Source: Halobacillus shinanisalinarum (lineage in GTDB: Bacteria; Bacillota; Bacilli; Bacillales; Halobacillaceae). Taken from it: 64,000 nt of DNA. The position numbers were made by a program, and so were the translations under genes. The stretch is from the NCBI RefSeq assembly GCF_022919835.1, contig NZ_CP095074.1, positions 2,504,001-2,568,000 on the forward strand. Reading direction: 5' to 3'. The notes under the pieces are model-generated. The model was not told the origin of the DNA. It searched no databases and saw nothing but the letters and a program-made list of their open reading frames with translations. Numbering within the stretch: position 1 is the stretch's first letter; each line of letters opens with the position of its first letter. This document shows, piece after piece, positions 56,177 to 64,000 of this stretch.

Positions 56177-56659
56177 TTATTTGGTATGTCCAGTGTTTAT
56201 TTTCCTAAAGAACCATTTATAAAATAAATGTGACAAAAAGAATGTTGTAAATAATGTTATCCAAGTCCAGTACCAAGACCAATGGATATACACAATTAAA
56301 TTAGTATATCTTTCAAGTATTACCTCAGTAACTGTAATGACTGAAGTATAAAGAGCATAGTAACCAAATTGAGCTATTTTACTTTTTCCCTCTGGATAGT
56401 GAACATTAAAAATGGCACAAATTGCAGGGTATGCAAGAAATTCAAAGGTGAAACTTGCCCTGCTTGCATAATCAAACAACCTGACAGGATATTCAATCAT
56501 CCTCATCTGAACAACAGCAAGACCAAACAACCATGTTAATACCTGCTTAAATTGGAATGCTACTATGGCATTGCGAATTTTATCTTTTGGAATAAATATT
56601 AAAAGAATAGAGATAGAGATTACCCACGCCAGTACTAAAATAATTTGCTCCATAGTCAT
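56177..56659 (-). CDS. CBO0543-type integral membrane protein
   Basis: A 160-residue protein with about five hydrophobic segments and aromatic-rich ends (VYIHWSWYWTWITLF). It resembles the CBO0543 family of unknown function in Bacillales. I chose ATG 56659 (MTMEQIILVLAW) 9 bases behind GGGGGTG; ATG 56680 is possible. It follows a second protein of the same type without a gap, so the two form an operon, possibly a tandem duplication. Confidence 0.75.
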   Translation of the reverse strand: MTMEQIILVLAWVISISILLIFIPKDKIRNAIVAFQFKQVLTWLFGLAVVQMRMIEYPVRLFDYASRASFTFEFLAYPAICAIFNVHYPEGKSKIAQFGYYALYTSVITVTEVILERYTNLIVYIHWSWYWTWITLFTTFFLSHLFYKWFFRKINTGHTK

Positions 56660-56681
56660 AAAAAATTGCACCCCCAACATA

Positions 56682-57197
56682 TTAACGATCCTTCATTGGA
56701 ACTTTCCAAGGAACTTCAAATTTATAAAGTATAAAAGCAATAAATAAAATGGATAAAAAATAGGCAAGTAGAGGCTTTTTATAATGTAGACGCAACATAG
56801 GAAACATGGTTAGGACAAACAAAAGTGACCATCCTAAATGCCAGCTATGATCATAAATAATACGACCAAATAAACTACCCAGACATTCTATTACTATGTA
56901 AATCATAATCCATTTTATGTTGTGAAGGATCTGGCCTTTAACAGACTTCGGATAACGGGACAAATATAAAATCACTGTGCAAGGGAAAATAATAAACGTA
57001 TACAGCATACTGACGATGGGGAAAGGAAGTCCAAGGTCAGGCTGAATCTTCCACAATATATAACCACTAGTCAAAAAAATATATAATAAATTCAATAATG
57101 ACATGTACAGTATTGTTGTATGGCACTTGTGGAAGTGTTCCCGATCCCACCATCGCCATGAGGCGATAATAGCCCAAATTGTAATAGCCACGTGCAT
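56682..57197 (-). CDS. CBO0543-type integral membrane protein (second copy)
   Basis: A 171-residue protein with four to five membrane segments (LLNLLYIFLTSGYILWKI, SMLYTFIIFPCTVILYL). It has the same size and layout as its downstream neighbour, including a similar WHLGWSLLFVLTMF end region. AAAAGGAATTAACAACC precedes the ATG. Function unknown. Confidence 0.75.
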   Translation of the reverse strand: MHVAITIWAIIASWRWWDREHFHKCHTTILYMSLLNLLYIFLTSGYILWKIQPDLGLPFPIVSMLYTFIIFPCTVILYLSRYPKSVKGQILHNIKWIMIYIVIECLGSLFGRIIYDHSWHLGWSLLFVLTMFPMLRLHYKKPLLAYFLSILFIAFILYKFEVPWKVPMKDR

Positions 57198-57248
57198 GGT
57201 TGTTAATTCCTTTTTATTTGTATTATCATAATTGTTTTACTGAATAAT

Positions 57249-57282
57249 TAAAAAGGCTAACTTTGTTAAGGTCAGCCTTTTT
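57249..57282 (-). terminator. Terminator of the DUF3231 gene
   Basis: AAAAAGGCT / AGCCTTTTT inverted repeat overlapping the 3' end of the DUF3231 gene; symmetrical, so it could work in both directions. Confidence 0.75.
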
Positions 57283-58291
57283 GTTTGTTCTTCGCTAATT
57301 TTTTACGATCTTTTATTCCAGGCGGTTGTTCTAACCATTCGTTTTTAATCATAATATCGGCTCCGCTTTTGGCAAGTCGGGAAACTTCTAACGATAACCG
57401 TTCATAATTGATCATTAAATCGCTTCGTTGACTGGCGGCGGCAGCAGTAGCATAGTTTCCGATTCCTGATGCACTTATAAGTGACATATGATACATCAAT
57501 AATTTATCTGAAAATGCTTGAGTTGTTGAATCACTTACAGCTGTATCAGGTACCTGCGGAGCATCAATATCATCTTTCATAAGTGTATCAACAAAAATCT
57601 TAATATGTTTTTGCGAGATCTCTTTTCCTCGCAACATAAAATCTTGTACATCTTTGGATGGCGAAGTTTGCGCAAAGGCAAGGCATAATTTCACCCCGAC
57701 TACGTTTGTTAGTATATTCATATATATATGGGAAATTTCAACGGCGTTTAGTGGACGCTTGTCACTAAAGGGATTTAAGCCACTAAAATATTTTTTACTG
57801 TCCACATAATCCGTTTCTTTCGGAACCTCAATATAAGGATGCCTGGCATTAATTCCTTTTGAAAGAGCAATTTCGCTTGTTTGATTATAAAGCGTAGCTG
57901 TTTCGTTTAATGCTAGTATAAAATAATTTCGCATATCTTCTCTGGTACTCATAGAGACAAATCCGCTGTATGCTATCATTCCGACTTTTGCCATGTGATT
58001 GACATACGTTAAACAAAATGTATCCGTAAAAAGCCACGGAGCATTTATGTTTACATCTTGTTCGGTAAACCCGTTTGGAACGGCGTAATTTTCCTTTTCA
58101 AAAATGGTGAGTAACTGTTCTAGATGATTGGATGAAAGATCATAAGCATACTGAATAGCGGGTTTTATATCTTGATCCTCAATATGTTTTAACATAAAAC
58201 TTAAGACACATTTTGACATACTATCCTGCATATACCCAGTCCAAAGTGAACCAATTTCTGCAGATGTTAGGTGAATGTTCCCTTCATTCAT
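57272..58291 (-). CDS. DUF3231 family protein
   Basis: A 339-residue soluble, helix-rich protein matching the DUF3231 family of Bacillales, which appears built from two repeated four-helix, ferritin-like halves; here LTSAEIGSLWTGYMQDSMS (half 1) resembles LNAVEISHIYMNILTNVVG (half 2). No enzymatic role is known. CAAGGAGGTTACATA precedes the ATG. It stands alone on the minus strand. Confidence 0.8.
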   Translation of the reverse strand: MNEGNIHLTSAEIGSLWTGYMQDSMSKCVLSFMLKHIEDQDIKPAIQYAYDLSSNHLEQLLTIFEKENYAVPNGFTEQDVNINAPWLFTDTFCLTYVNHMAKVGMIAYSGFVSMSTREDMRNYFILALNETATLYNQTSEIALSKGINARHPYIEVPKETDYVDSKKYFSGLNPFSDKRPLNAVEISHIYMNILTNVVGVKLCLAFAQTSPSKDVQDFMLRGKEISQKHIKIFVDTLMKDDIDAPQVPDTAVSDSTTQAFSDKLLMYHMSLISASGIGNYATAAAASQRSDLMINYERLSLEVSRLAKSGADIMIKNEWLEQPPGIKDRKKLAKNKQKG

Positions 58292-58424
58292 TATGTAACC
58301 TCCTTGAGTATGATAAGGTAGGGTTATTATTTACTTAAATGTGGTTTTTATACAGACTAGAATAGATCAATAAGTCATATCATAACCAAGTCTATAGCTT
58401 CGAGTATGTTGAACAATCTTCAAT

Positions 58425-58458
58425 TAAAGGGCGCTTTTCCCTAATAAGGAACAGCGCC
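58425..58458 (+). repeat. GGGCGC hairpin repeat, copy 1
   Basis: GGGCGCTTTTCCCTAATAAG then GAACAGCGCC; GGGCGCT pairs with AGCGCC. First of a family of similar elements between here and 63.2 kb. The rest of the 217-base gap on either side is AT-rich without a recognisable gene. Confidence 0.65.
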
Positions 58459-58508
58459 GTTATAGCATATAAAGGCAATTTTGTGAGCTAATAGTCATAG
58501 TGGGGGGG

Positions 58509-58715
58509 ATGACAAGCTTGATACTTTTTGCAGAAATTTTACGTACAATTTTTATCCTAATAGCTATTATAAGTTCTGCTATTTATTTACGACATTTGGA
58601 AAAAACTAAGAAACAAAATAAACTTTCAACCTTTGAATTCACAATGTACATAATCATTCAGTTCGCATATATATTATTTGCAATCAGTTTACTGTTTTTT
58701 GTATTTGCTGAGTGA
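58509..58715 (+). CDS. Small membrane protein, unknown
   Basis: A 68-residue protein with two hydrophobic segments (FAEILRTIFILIAIISSAIY and MYIIIQFAYILFAISLLFFV) separated by a basic, lysine-rich loop. A G7 run serves as ribosome binding site; ATG 58509 directly abuts it and TTG 58518 is better spaced, so the start is uncertain. No family recognised. Confidence 0.55.
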   Translation: MTSLILFAEILRTIFILIAIISSAIYLRHLEKTKKQNKLSTFEFTMYIIIQFAYILFAISLLFFVFAE

Positions 58716-58745
58716 TAGTTGCTTTAGTAATTATCAGTTTTAAAC

Positions 58746-58779
58746 GAACGGGCGCTTATCGCTAATAAGGTAAGTAACG
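58746..58779 (+). repeat. GGGCGC hairpin repeat, copy 2
   Basis: AACGGGCGCTTATCGCTAAT followed by AAGGTAAGTAACG, clearly related to copy 1 but with the 3' arm degenerated. Confidence 0.55.
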
Positions 58780-58818
58780 TTTAGTTTAATAAAAGATTAA
58801 GGAGGAAGGAGGTAAAAA

Positions 58819-59052
58819 ATGAATGAAAAGGTAAAATTCAAAAATTCTAAATGGAGATTAAGTATGATGGCCCCAGTAGTATTCATCGGGGGTAGTATTG
58901 GAAGTCAAATCGTATTTTTTCCTAATATACCTTATCTTCCTCCTATATATGGTTCTTTGACAGGTTCTGTGTTATTGGTCGCTGGCAATGCAATTTACGT
59001 ATTCTATAAAAGAATGAAAAACAACAGGGCGAAAAGTGAAAATAATGATTAG
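58819..59052 (+). CDS. Small membrane protein, unknown
   Basis: A 77-residue protein with two hydrophobic segments (MMAPVVFIGGSIGSQIVFF; SLTGSVLLVAGNAIYVFY) and a basic tail. A strong AAGGAGGAAGGAGGT precedes the ATG. It lies between two GGGCGC repeats. I recognise no family. Confidence 0.65.
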   Translation: MNEKVKFKNSKWRLSMMAPVVFIGGSIGSQIVFFPNIPYLPPIYGSLTGSVLLVAGNAIYVFYKRMKNNRAKSENND

Positions 59053-59090
59053 ATTTACACTAACTCTTATGAAATTCGCATTTAAACAAT

Positions 59091-59120
59091 CGGGCGCTTT
59101 CCTTGAATAAAAGAAAATTA
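59091..59120 (+). repeat. GGGCGC hairpin repeat, copy 3 (degenerate)
   Basis: CGGGCGCTTTCCTTGAATAA then AAGAAAATTA; the GGGCGC arm is kept, the 3' arm is lost. Confidence 0.45.
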
Positions 59121-59129
59121 CTTTTCTAT

Positions 59130-59166
59130 AAAAAAGGCCGATTTCCCCGCGTACGAGGAATCGGCC
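59130..59166 (-). terminator. Terminator of the MFS transporter gene
   Basis: On the minus strand GGCCGATTCC pairs with GGAAATCGGCC (one bulged base), followed by T6. Confidence 0.85.
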
Positions 59167-59173
59167 AGAAATA

Positions 59174-60367
59174 TTATTGAGTCACAAGGTTGTTCATTTC
59201 CGTTTTCAATTTTACCTTAATCCAAACCGTCATAAGGGTAGCCAAAGCCACGATGAAACAGGTAAAAATAGAAATAGCGGCGTATAGTCCAATCCATACA
59301 GCACCAAAACCAATTCCAATTGTGGGAAGGCCTACACCTATATAAATGACAACATAAAGGGTTGAGACAACGTTCCCCCGTTGATTGGCAGGGGCAATTT
59401 CATTGACAAGTTGCATGCTTCCCATAAAGGCTAGCCCCTGGCCTAATCCCGTTATGATTGTACTTATGATTAATAACGTAATCGATTGTGATGGAACTGC
59501 CAGCACGAAACCAATTAAACCGACAATTAATAGAATGAGTCCGGACATCATTGATATACGAAAAGATAGGTTTTTAAAAGTTAGTTGGGCTACTGCCGAT
59601 GCCCCCAGCATTAAAAATACAACGCCTCCCGTTATGGCTAAATTATGAATTCCCATCAAGGATGAAACATAGGAAGGAACAAGGGACATAAATAAAGCTG
59701 TTACGGACCATGCCGCGAAGGCTGTAATAGCCCCCATTGTAAAGGGTGTCCTGAGAGTTACTGGGATACTTGGTCGTTGGAGGTGCCAACGGCTGGTTGA
59801 TTTGGTTTTTATCGTTTCATTCATGGCAAAGATTGTGATACAACCAGGAATGAATAAAATCAGATGAACGATATACGGCAAAATAAGCGGCATAGGGCCA
59901 TATTGAGCCAAGACACCTCCAAGAATTGGACCAACAGCTGTTCCTCCCGCTGTTGCAATGGAAGCAACAAGTGAGGCGGTTTTACGGTGATTAGGGCGTA
60001 ATTCTACTAACGCAGCCGTAGCTGTTCCACTCATCATTCCGGCTGCTAGACCTTGCAACCCCCGAGCAATAAATAACAAGATTAAATTACTCGAGAGTGC
60101 AAATACAGCTGAACCAGCAGCCGATATCAGCAATCCTATAAGTAACACTTTTTTTCTCCCTAATCGATCAGAAAGCTGTCCGAAAATCAGCAGGGAAGGA
60201 ATAAGAACAAAAGCATAGATGGCAAAAATCAACGTTAAGACTCCTGATGAGAATCCCCATTGCTGCTGATAGACACTATATAATGGGGATGGGATATTAG
60301 CTCCCACCATTAAGATGAGGAGTGTATAGCCAACAAACCAAAAAATTAACGTGTTTTTCTTAACCAT
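59174..60367 (-). CDS. MFS transporter, drug-efflux (DHA1) type
   Basis: A 397-residue protein with about 12 membrane segments. The motif A sequence GQLSDRLGRKKVLL lies between segments 2 and 3, and the antiporter motif C region reads ATAGGTAVGPILGG in segment 5, as in proton-driven exporters. Its start overlaps the upstream enzyme gene by 8 bases, so the two are one operon under the divergent ArsR-like regulator. The substrate is unknown. Confidence 0.9.
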   Translation of the reverse strand: MVKKNTLIFWFVGYTLLILMVGANIPSPLYSVYQQQWGFSSGVLTLIFAIYAFVLIPSLLIFGQLSDRLGRKKVLLIGLLISAAGSAVFALSSNLILLFIARGLQGLAAGMMSGTATAALVELRPNHRKTASLVASIATAGGTAVGPILGGVLAQYGPMPLILPYIVHLILFIPGCITIFAMNETIKTKSTSRWHLQRPSIPVTLRTPFTMGAITAFAAWSVTALFMSLVPSYVSSLMGIHNLAITGGVVFLMLGASAVAQLTFKNLSFRISMMSGLILLIVGLIGFVLAVPSQSITLLIISTIITGLGQGLAFMGSMQLVNEIAPANQRGNVVSTLYVVIYIGVGLPTIGIGFGAVWIGLYAAISIFTCFIVALATLMTVWIKVKLKTEMNNLVTQ

Positions 60368-61214
60368 TTAAATTCCCTCCCATCAATTTAGTAACTTCTC
60401 CATAAGGCAGTACCCCATCTGTCATACGATGAAAAGATTGTTGGTTTATAATTTCTTCACTAATGGCTTTAAGCAAAGTAACACTCGATCTGAAAGGTCC
60501 TGAACCACAACTAAGCCTTTCAACTCCAATACGTGATAATTCCGATAAGGAAGGTGTTTCTGGACTGGCCAAAAGGTTGATGGGACAAGCAATTTCATTC
60601 CGGAGATTCTTAATGATTTCCCGATTGTTTAAGCCAGGAACAAAAACACAGTCCGCACCAGCTTTTACGAATGACTTTATCCTTTTAACAGTTTCCTCAA
60701 ATTGCCCCGAAGGGTTTCCAATGTTTAACCAGTACGTATCTGTGCGGGCATTAATAAACAGTGATGACTCTTTATGGGAATCCGAAAGTTCCTTAATAGC
60801 CGCAATTTTTTCCTGTTGAAAGGAAATATCATAAAGCGGTTGATTAGAATTACCTGTGCCATCTTCGATGTTTATCGCTACGACTCCAGTGGCTATAACT
60901 TTTTTCATCTTGTCTACAATTTCACTAATCGTTTCGCCATATCCAGCCTCAATATCTGCGCTGACGGGTATATCAACGGATGTTGCAATATTTTTGATGG
61001 CTGTAGTCATTTCCTCAAAAGGTATATTTTGCCCATCTTCATATCCCAGCGAGGCTGCAATTCCTGCACTTGTGGTTCCAATAGCTTCAAATCCACTTTC
61101 TTCAAATACCTTTGCACTGACAGCATCCCAAGCGTTTGGAAGTACAAATGAGGTGGGTTGTTGGTGTAATTGATAAAAGTCTTTTGCTTTTTCATATTGA
61201 TTTCTGTGATTCAT
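60360..61214 (-). CDS. Isocitrate lyase/PEP mutase family enzyme
   Basis: A 284-residue barrel enzyme of the PEP phosphonomutase-like branch: LPNAWDAVSAKVFEESGFEA, metal-binding VSADIEAGYG and INIEDG, and NARTDTYWL. Reactions in this family cleave or rearrange C-C or C-P bonds of small carboxylic acids; the substrate here is not predictable. I chose ATG 61214 (MNHRNQYEKAKDFY) behind ATGGGGGTT rather than ATG 61232. Coupled to the MFS gene. Confidence 0.85.
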   Translation of the reverse strand: MNHRNQYEKAKDFYQLHQQPTSFVLPNAWDAVSAKVFEESGFEAIGTTSAGIAASLGYEDGQNIPFEEMTTAIKNIATSVDIPVSADIEAGYGETISEIVDKMKKVIATGVVAINIEDGTGNSNQPLYDISFQQEKIAAIKELSDSHKESSLFINARTDTYWLNIGNPSGQFEETVKRIKSFVKAGADCVFVPGLNNREIIKNLRNEIACPINLLASPETPSLSELSRIGVERLSCGSGPFRSSVTLLKAISEEIINQQSFHRMTDGVLPYGEVTKLMGGNLNG

Positions 61215-61266
61215 AGTGAACCCCCATTTCATATATAAAATTTGGCTTAATTATTGCCTGGTATTA

Positions 61267-61295
61267 TTGTAACTTATAGACAGTTCAACTATAAT
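61267..61295 (+). promoter_or_regulatory. Divergent promoter and putative operator
   Basis: Rightward: TTGTAA (61267-61272), 17-bp spacer, TATAAT (61290-61295). Leftward: GTTCAA complement (61283-61288) as TTGAAC with TAATAC 16 bases on. The inverted repeat TTATAG (61274-61279) / CTATAA (61289-61294) overlaps both and is a likely site for the ArsR-like regulator. Confidence 0.6.
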
Positions 61296-61328
61296 CGAAA
61301 TATGGAATACAAAATGGAGGTTTGTTAG

Positions 61329-62015
61329 ATGGGGGTAAATCCAAATATTGCAGAAGTCGTTTCCCTTATGGGGGAATCATCGCGCGCGGCAATTCTGACC
61401 AGTTTAATGGATGGCCGATTTCACACGGCTACGGAATTAGCGAATATGGCGGGAATTAAACCTCAAACGGCTAGCTTTCATCTTGCGAAATTAGCTGGCG
61501 GTGAATTTGTTACTGTTGAAAAACATGGCCGTTTTCGTTATTATCAGCTAGCGAATCAGGAAATTGCTAGTATGCTAGAGTCCTTTTTATCCGTTTCCCA
61601 ACCACCTGAAGTACGTTCTTTGAGGCAATCTTCCCAAGCGAAGGCGCTACAACATGCAAGAACCTGTTATGATCATCTGGCTGGCACATTAGGGGTGAAA
61701 CTTACGGAGTCGATGGTGAATTTCGGTTATTTGGAGAAAAAGGAACAGTCATTTATTATGACAACCAAAGGGGAACAGTTCTTTATGGATTTTGGTTTGG
61801 ACATAAGGGAATTGAAGAGAAAGCGCAGATCCTTTTCACGTGTTTGCTTGGACTGGAGTGAACGTCACCATCACCTCGCTGGTGCGTTAGGTCATGGACT
61901 TGTTGAACGGTTTTTTGAGTTAGAATGGATTGTTCGAAAACCATCGACACGCGCAGTAAGCATTACAGAAAAGGGTCAATCAGGGTTTGAAAAACATTTT
62001 CATGTATCCATTTGA
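61329..62015 (+). CDS. ArsR-like winged-helix transcriptional regulator
   Basis: A 228-residue protein. Residues 1 to about 85 form an ArsR-type winged helix (SSRAAILTSLMDGRFHTATE, IKPQTASFHLAKL). The C-terminal 140 residues (ARTCYDHLAGTLGVKLTESM, ERHHHLAGALG) are a domain shared with larger regulators of this type; no metal-binding cysteine motif is evident. Divergent from the enzyme-MFS operon, which it probably represses. AAATGGAGGTTTGTTAG precedes the ATG. Confidence 0.85.
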   Translation: MGVNPNIAEVVSLMGESSRAAILTSLMDGRFHTATELANMAGIKPQTASFHLAKLAGGEFVTVEKHGRFRYYQLANQEIASMLESFLSVSQPPEVRSLRQSSQAKALQHARTCYDHLAGTLGVKLTESMVNFGYLEKKEQSFIMTTKGEQFFMDFGLDIRELKRKRRSFSRVCLDWSERHHHLAGALGHGLVERFFELEWIVRKPSTRAVSITEKGQSGFEKHFHVSI

Positions 62016-62062
62016 AGTTATTAAATTCACCAAGATGTAAGTTAATTACACAATTCCGCAAA

Positions 62063-62092
62063 CGGGCGCAGTTGCTGAAGAAGCACTGTGTC
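62063..62092 (+). repeat. GGGCGC repeat, copy 4 (variant)
   Basis: CGGGCGCAGTTGCTGAAGAA then GCACTGTGTC; shares the GGGCGCAGTTG core with the copy at 63185. It sits in the gap between the ArsR-like and AraC-like genes. Confidence 0.45.
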
Positions 62093-62205
62093 TGAATCGG
62101 GACCATATTGGGGAAGAATAAGTTGACCCTGCATAAGTGTGCATGAAAAGTCGGATACAATCTTTCATTTCTTGCTATTCTGTTGATGTAAGGGAGGTCA
62201 TTAAA

Positions 62206-63078
62206 GTGAATTCACTTAAAAACATGAATGATGCTTTGAGCTTTATTGAAGAAAATCTTGCCAATAGAATTGACAGTCATGAAGTAGCAAAGCGGGCATT
62301 ATGTTCAGAGTATCATTTTAAACGAATGTTTTCATTTCTGGCAGGTGTAACGTTGTCGGAGTATATTCGGAGAAGGCGTCTCACGCTTGCAGCTTTTGAG
62401 CTGAACAATAGCAATTTCAGGATTATTGATATTGCCATTAAATACGGATACAATTCTCCAGACTCTTTTACGAGGGCTTTTCATAGCCTTCATGGGATAA
62501 CACCATCAGAAGCTAGAAATAATGGTCACACAATAAAAGCCTATCCACGAATGACCTTCCAGCTATCAATTAAAGGAGGAATTGCAATGGACTATCGAAT
62601 TGAAGAAAAAGAGGCATTTAGCATAATTGGAATTAAAAAAAGAGTCCCTATTATTTTTAACGGGGTTAATCCAGAAATCGCCTCTATGTGGGAAAGTTTA
62701 GATGGTGAAGCGATAAAAAAACTTAAAAAACTTTCTAATGTTGAACCTGTGGGATTGCTTAGTGCATCTGTAAACTTTTCAGAAGGTCGAATGGAAGAAA
62801 AAGGGGAACTTGATCATTATATCGGTGTTGCAACAACAAATGAATGTCCTAATAACCTTACCCAACTTGATGTTCCTGCTCTAACATGGGCTGTATTTGA
62901 ATCTGTTGGACCATTTCCTGAAACATTACAGGATATCTGGGGGCGTATTTATGCCGAATGGTTCCCTTCTTCTAATTACGAGCAAGTAGAAGGCCCTGAA
63001 ATTCTATGGAATGAAAACAAGGACACAAGCTCACCGGAATTTAAGAGTGAAATATGGATACCGATCACAGAAAAATAA
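62206..63078 (+). CDS. AraC-family regulator with GyrI-like effector domain
   Basis: A 290-residue protein. The two helix-turn-helix motifs of AraC proteins occupy residues 1 to about 105 ([20 protein letters not shown] and [20 protein letters not shown]). A GyrI/SOUL-like small-molecule-binding domain follows (about 125-290, [19 protein letters not shown]). Such proteins sense toxic or amphipathic compounds. I chose GTG 62206 behind AGGGAGGT; the frame's start at 62137 lacks a site. Confidence 0.88.
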   Translation: MNSLKNMNDALSFIEENLANRIDSHEVAKRALCSEYHFKRMFSFLAGVTLSEYIRRRRLTLAAFELNNSNFRIIDIAIKYGYNSPDSFTRAFHSLHGITPSEARNNGHTIKAYPRMTFQLSIKGGIAMDYRIEEKEAFSIIGIKKRVPIIFNGVNPEIASMWESLDGEAIKKLKKLSNVEPVGLLSASVNFSEGRMEEKGELDHYIGVATTNECPNNLTQLDVPALTWAVFESVGPFPETLQDIWGRIYAEWFPSSNYEQVEGPEILWNENKDTSSPEFKSEIWIPITEK

Positions 63079-63096
63079 TAATAGTGTTTTCAAAAC

Positions 63097-63130
63097 GAGG
63101 CGCTTTTCCGTAATAAGATAAGCGTCTTTT
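63097..63130 (+). terminator. Terminator after the AraC gene, also GGGCGC-type repeat copy 5
   Basis: AGGCGCTT / AAGCGTCTT stem around TTCCGTAATAAGAT, followed by T6. It has the same core as the hairpin repeats, showing that members of the family can serve as terminators. Confidence 0.75.
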
Positions 63131-63184
63131 TTGAGAAAAAATTGAGTTGAACGTCTGTTTTTGAAATAATCGGTATTAAGCAAT

Positions 63185-63216
63185 AGGGCGCAGTTGGGGA
63201 ATAAAGACCAGCGCCC
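63185..63216 (+). repeat. GGGCGC hairpin repeat, copy 6
   Basis: GGGCGC and GCGCCC form a perfect 6-bp outer stem around AGTTGGGGAATAAAGACCA. The rest of the 315-base gap before the next gene holds a TATAAT (63305-63310) without a clear -35 box. Confidence 0.65.
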
Positions 63217-63393
63217 AAATGCCATTGTAGTGCACGTTTATGTAACACGATAAGGTAGAAGGGAACAAGTGCCTGTCAGTTAGAGCATCGTTATTTGGTT
63301 CGTGTATAATACGGTTCATGAGCATACTGCTTAATAAAGTTATGGGCAGTCTGCTAGAATATATTCGAGAATGATAAAGGGAGGAAGTGCTAT

Positions 63394-63906
63394 ATGAGTC
63401 GACACATTGCAGTCCTTGTAACAGACATGGTAGAAGAAATTGAATTAACTGATCCTGTGAAAGCTTACAAAGAAGCTGGGCATACGGTAGATATTATCAG
63501 TAATGAAGCAAAAAAAACCATCAATGGCAAAAATGGGGACGAAATACAAGCAGATAGAGGTATAGATGAAGTAAATGCAAACGATTATGATGCATTACTC
63601 GTACCTGGCGGGTTTTCTCCTGACTTACTACGTATTAATCCGAAGAATAGTGAGTTTGCGAAAACATTTTTCCAAGATAATAAACCCATATTTTCAATTT
63701 GCCATGGTCCACAGTTTCTCGTTAATACAGACCAACTAAAAGGTAGAGAGCTAACAAGCTTTGTTTCCGTAAGAAAAGACTTGGAAAATGCAGGAGCAAC
63801 TGTAAAAGATGAAGAAGTAATCGTAGATGGAAACCTTGTAACAAGCAGAACACCTGATGATCTTCCTGCATTCAATCGCGAATCTCTAAAGCTTTTAGAA
63901 AAATAA
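63394..63906 (+). CDS. DJ-1/PfpI family protein (glutamine amidotransferase-like)
   Basis: A 170-residue protein with the nucleophile elbow SICHGPQFL (cysteine near residue 106), the conserved early acidic residue in MVEEIELTDP, and VPGGFSPD. Family members act as general-stress proteins, proposed chaperones or deglycases against glyoxal damage; B. subtilis YfkM is similar. GGGAGGAAGTGCTAT precedes the ATG. Confidence 0.92.
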   Translation: MSRHIAVLVTDMVEEIELTDPVKAYKEAGHTVDIISNEAKKTINGKNGDEIQADRGIDEVNANDYDALLVPGGFSPDLLRINPKNSEFAKTFFQDNKPIFSICHGPQFLVNTDQLKGRELTSFVSVRKDLENAGATVKDEEVIVDGNLVTSRTPDDLPAFNRESLKLLEK

Positions 63907-63920
63907 TTCGTCGATCGTAT

Positions 63921-63957
63921 AGGGGGGCTGTTAATCATGCAGCCTCTCTTTATTTTT
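63921..63957 (+). terminator. Terminator after the DJ-1/PfpI gene
   Basis: GGGGGGCTG / CAGCCTCTC stem (with G-T pairs) around TTAATCATG, followed by a T-rich tract. The last 40 bases of the window hold nothing recognisable. Confidence 0.75.
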
Positions 63958-64000
63958 TATTTGATAATAGATAAAGCGCTCATGCCCATCTGCCATGATC

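Noticed and set aside
55783..56208. A rightward open frame of 141 codons opposite immA with a hydrophobic C-terminal half
   Set aside because: It overlaps immA and its promoter on the other strand, lacks a ribosome binding site at any of its starts, and its N-terminal half is the complement of a convincing gene. The part from 55993 on could be a remnant but I cannot support it.
63931..63999. A leftward frame at the right edge reading ADGHERFIYYQIKNKERLHD before a stop
   Set aside because: It runs through the terminator of the DJ-1/PfpI gene and is too short at the edge to judge.

Overview
The window is a chromosomal segment from a low-G+C Gram-positive bacterium of the family Bacillaceae. 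Gene order from ctsR through rpsI is essentially that of Bacillus subtilis, promoters are SigA-like, ribosome binding sites are strong AAGGAGG types, and Bacilli-specific genes (ctsR-mcsA-mcsB-clpC, disA, sigH, rae1/yacP, mrnC, ybxF, the KOW gene next to map) are all present. Protein sequences look closest to the moderately halophilic relatives of Bacillus (Halobacillus/Virgibacillus-like), but the genus cannot be fixed from sequence alone.

Layout. (1) 1-4.9 kb: tail of an unidentified gene, then the CtsR-controlled heat-shock operon ctsR-mcsA-mcsB-clpC with a textbook CtsR operator. (2) 5-8.8 kb: radA, disA (c-di-AMP synthesis) and the PIN/TRAM protein yacL. (3) 8.9-15.7 kb: an ispD-ispF gene fusion, gltX, a cysteine T-box, then the overlapping cluster cysE-cysS-mrnC-rlmB-rae1. 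(4) 15.8-21 kb: sigH, rpmG, secE, nusG, rplK-rplA, an L10 leader with rplJ-rplL, and a methyltransferase gene (ybxB). (5) 21-33.2 kb: rpoB-rpoC with an attenuator-like leader, ybxF, rpsL-rpsG-fusA-tuf. (6) 33.3-33.9 kb: a roughly 390-bp non-coding, MITE-like insertion between tuf and the S10 operon. (7) 34-49 kb: the S10-spc-alpha supercluster from rpsJ to rplQ, including secY, adk, map, infA and rpoA. (8) 49-53.8 kb: a candidate structured leader RNA, then ecfA1 (frameshifted), ecfA2, ecfT, truA, a tandem-repeat spacer, an L13 leader, and rplM-rpsI. (9) 53.8-64 kb: accessory DNA. A decayed integrative element (frameshifted tyrosine integrase, lipoprotein debris, ImmA-type protease with a LexA/SOS box inside its promoter) abuts rpsI. 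It is followed by two CBO0543-type membrane proteins, a DUF3231 protein, two small membrane proteins, a divergent ArsR-like regulator with a PEP-mutase-like enzyme and MFS exporter, an AraC/GyrI-like regulator and a DJ-1/PfpI protein, interspersed with a family of GGGCGC hairpin repeats.

The first 53.8 kb is a growth-machinery core: transcription, translation, protein secretion and protein quality control, with leader RNAs (T-box, L10, L13) linking expression to amino acid and ribosomal protein supply. The most notable departures from the usual Bacilli plan are the ispDF fusion, the rpoB leader attenuator, the insertion between tuf and rpsJ, the structured leader and frameshift of ecfA1, and the SOS-box-controlled immA with no repressor partner in view. 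No rRNA or tRNA genes and no CRISPR array were seen.
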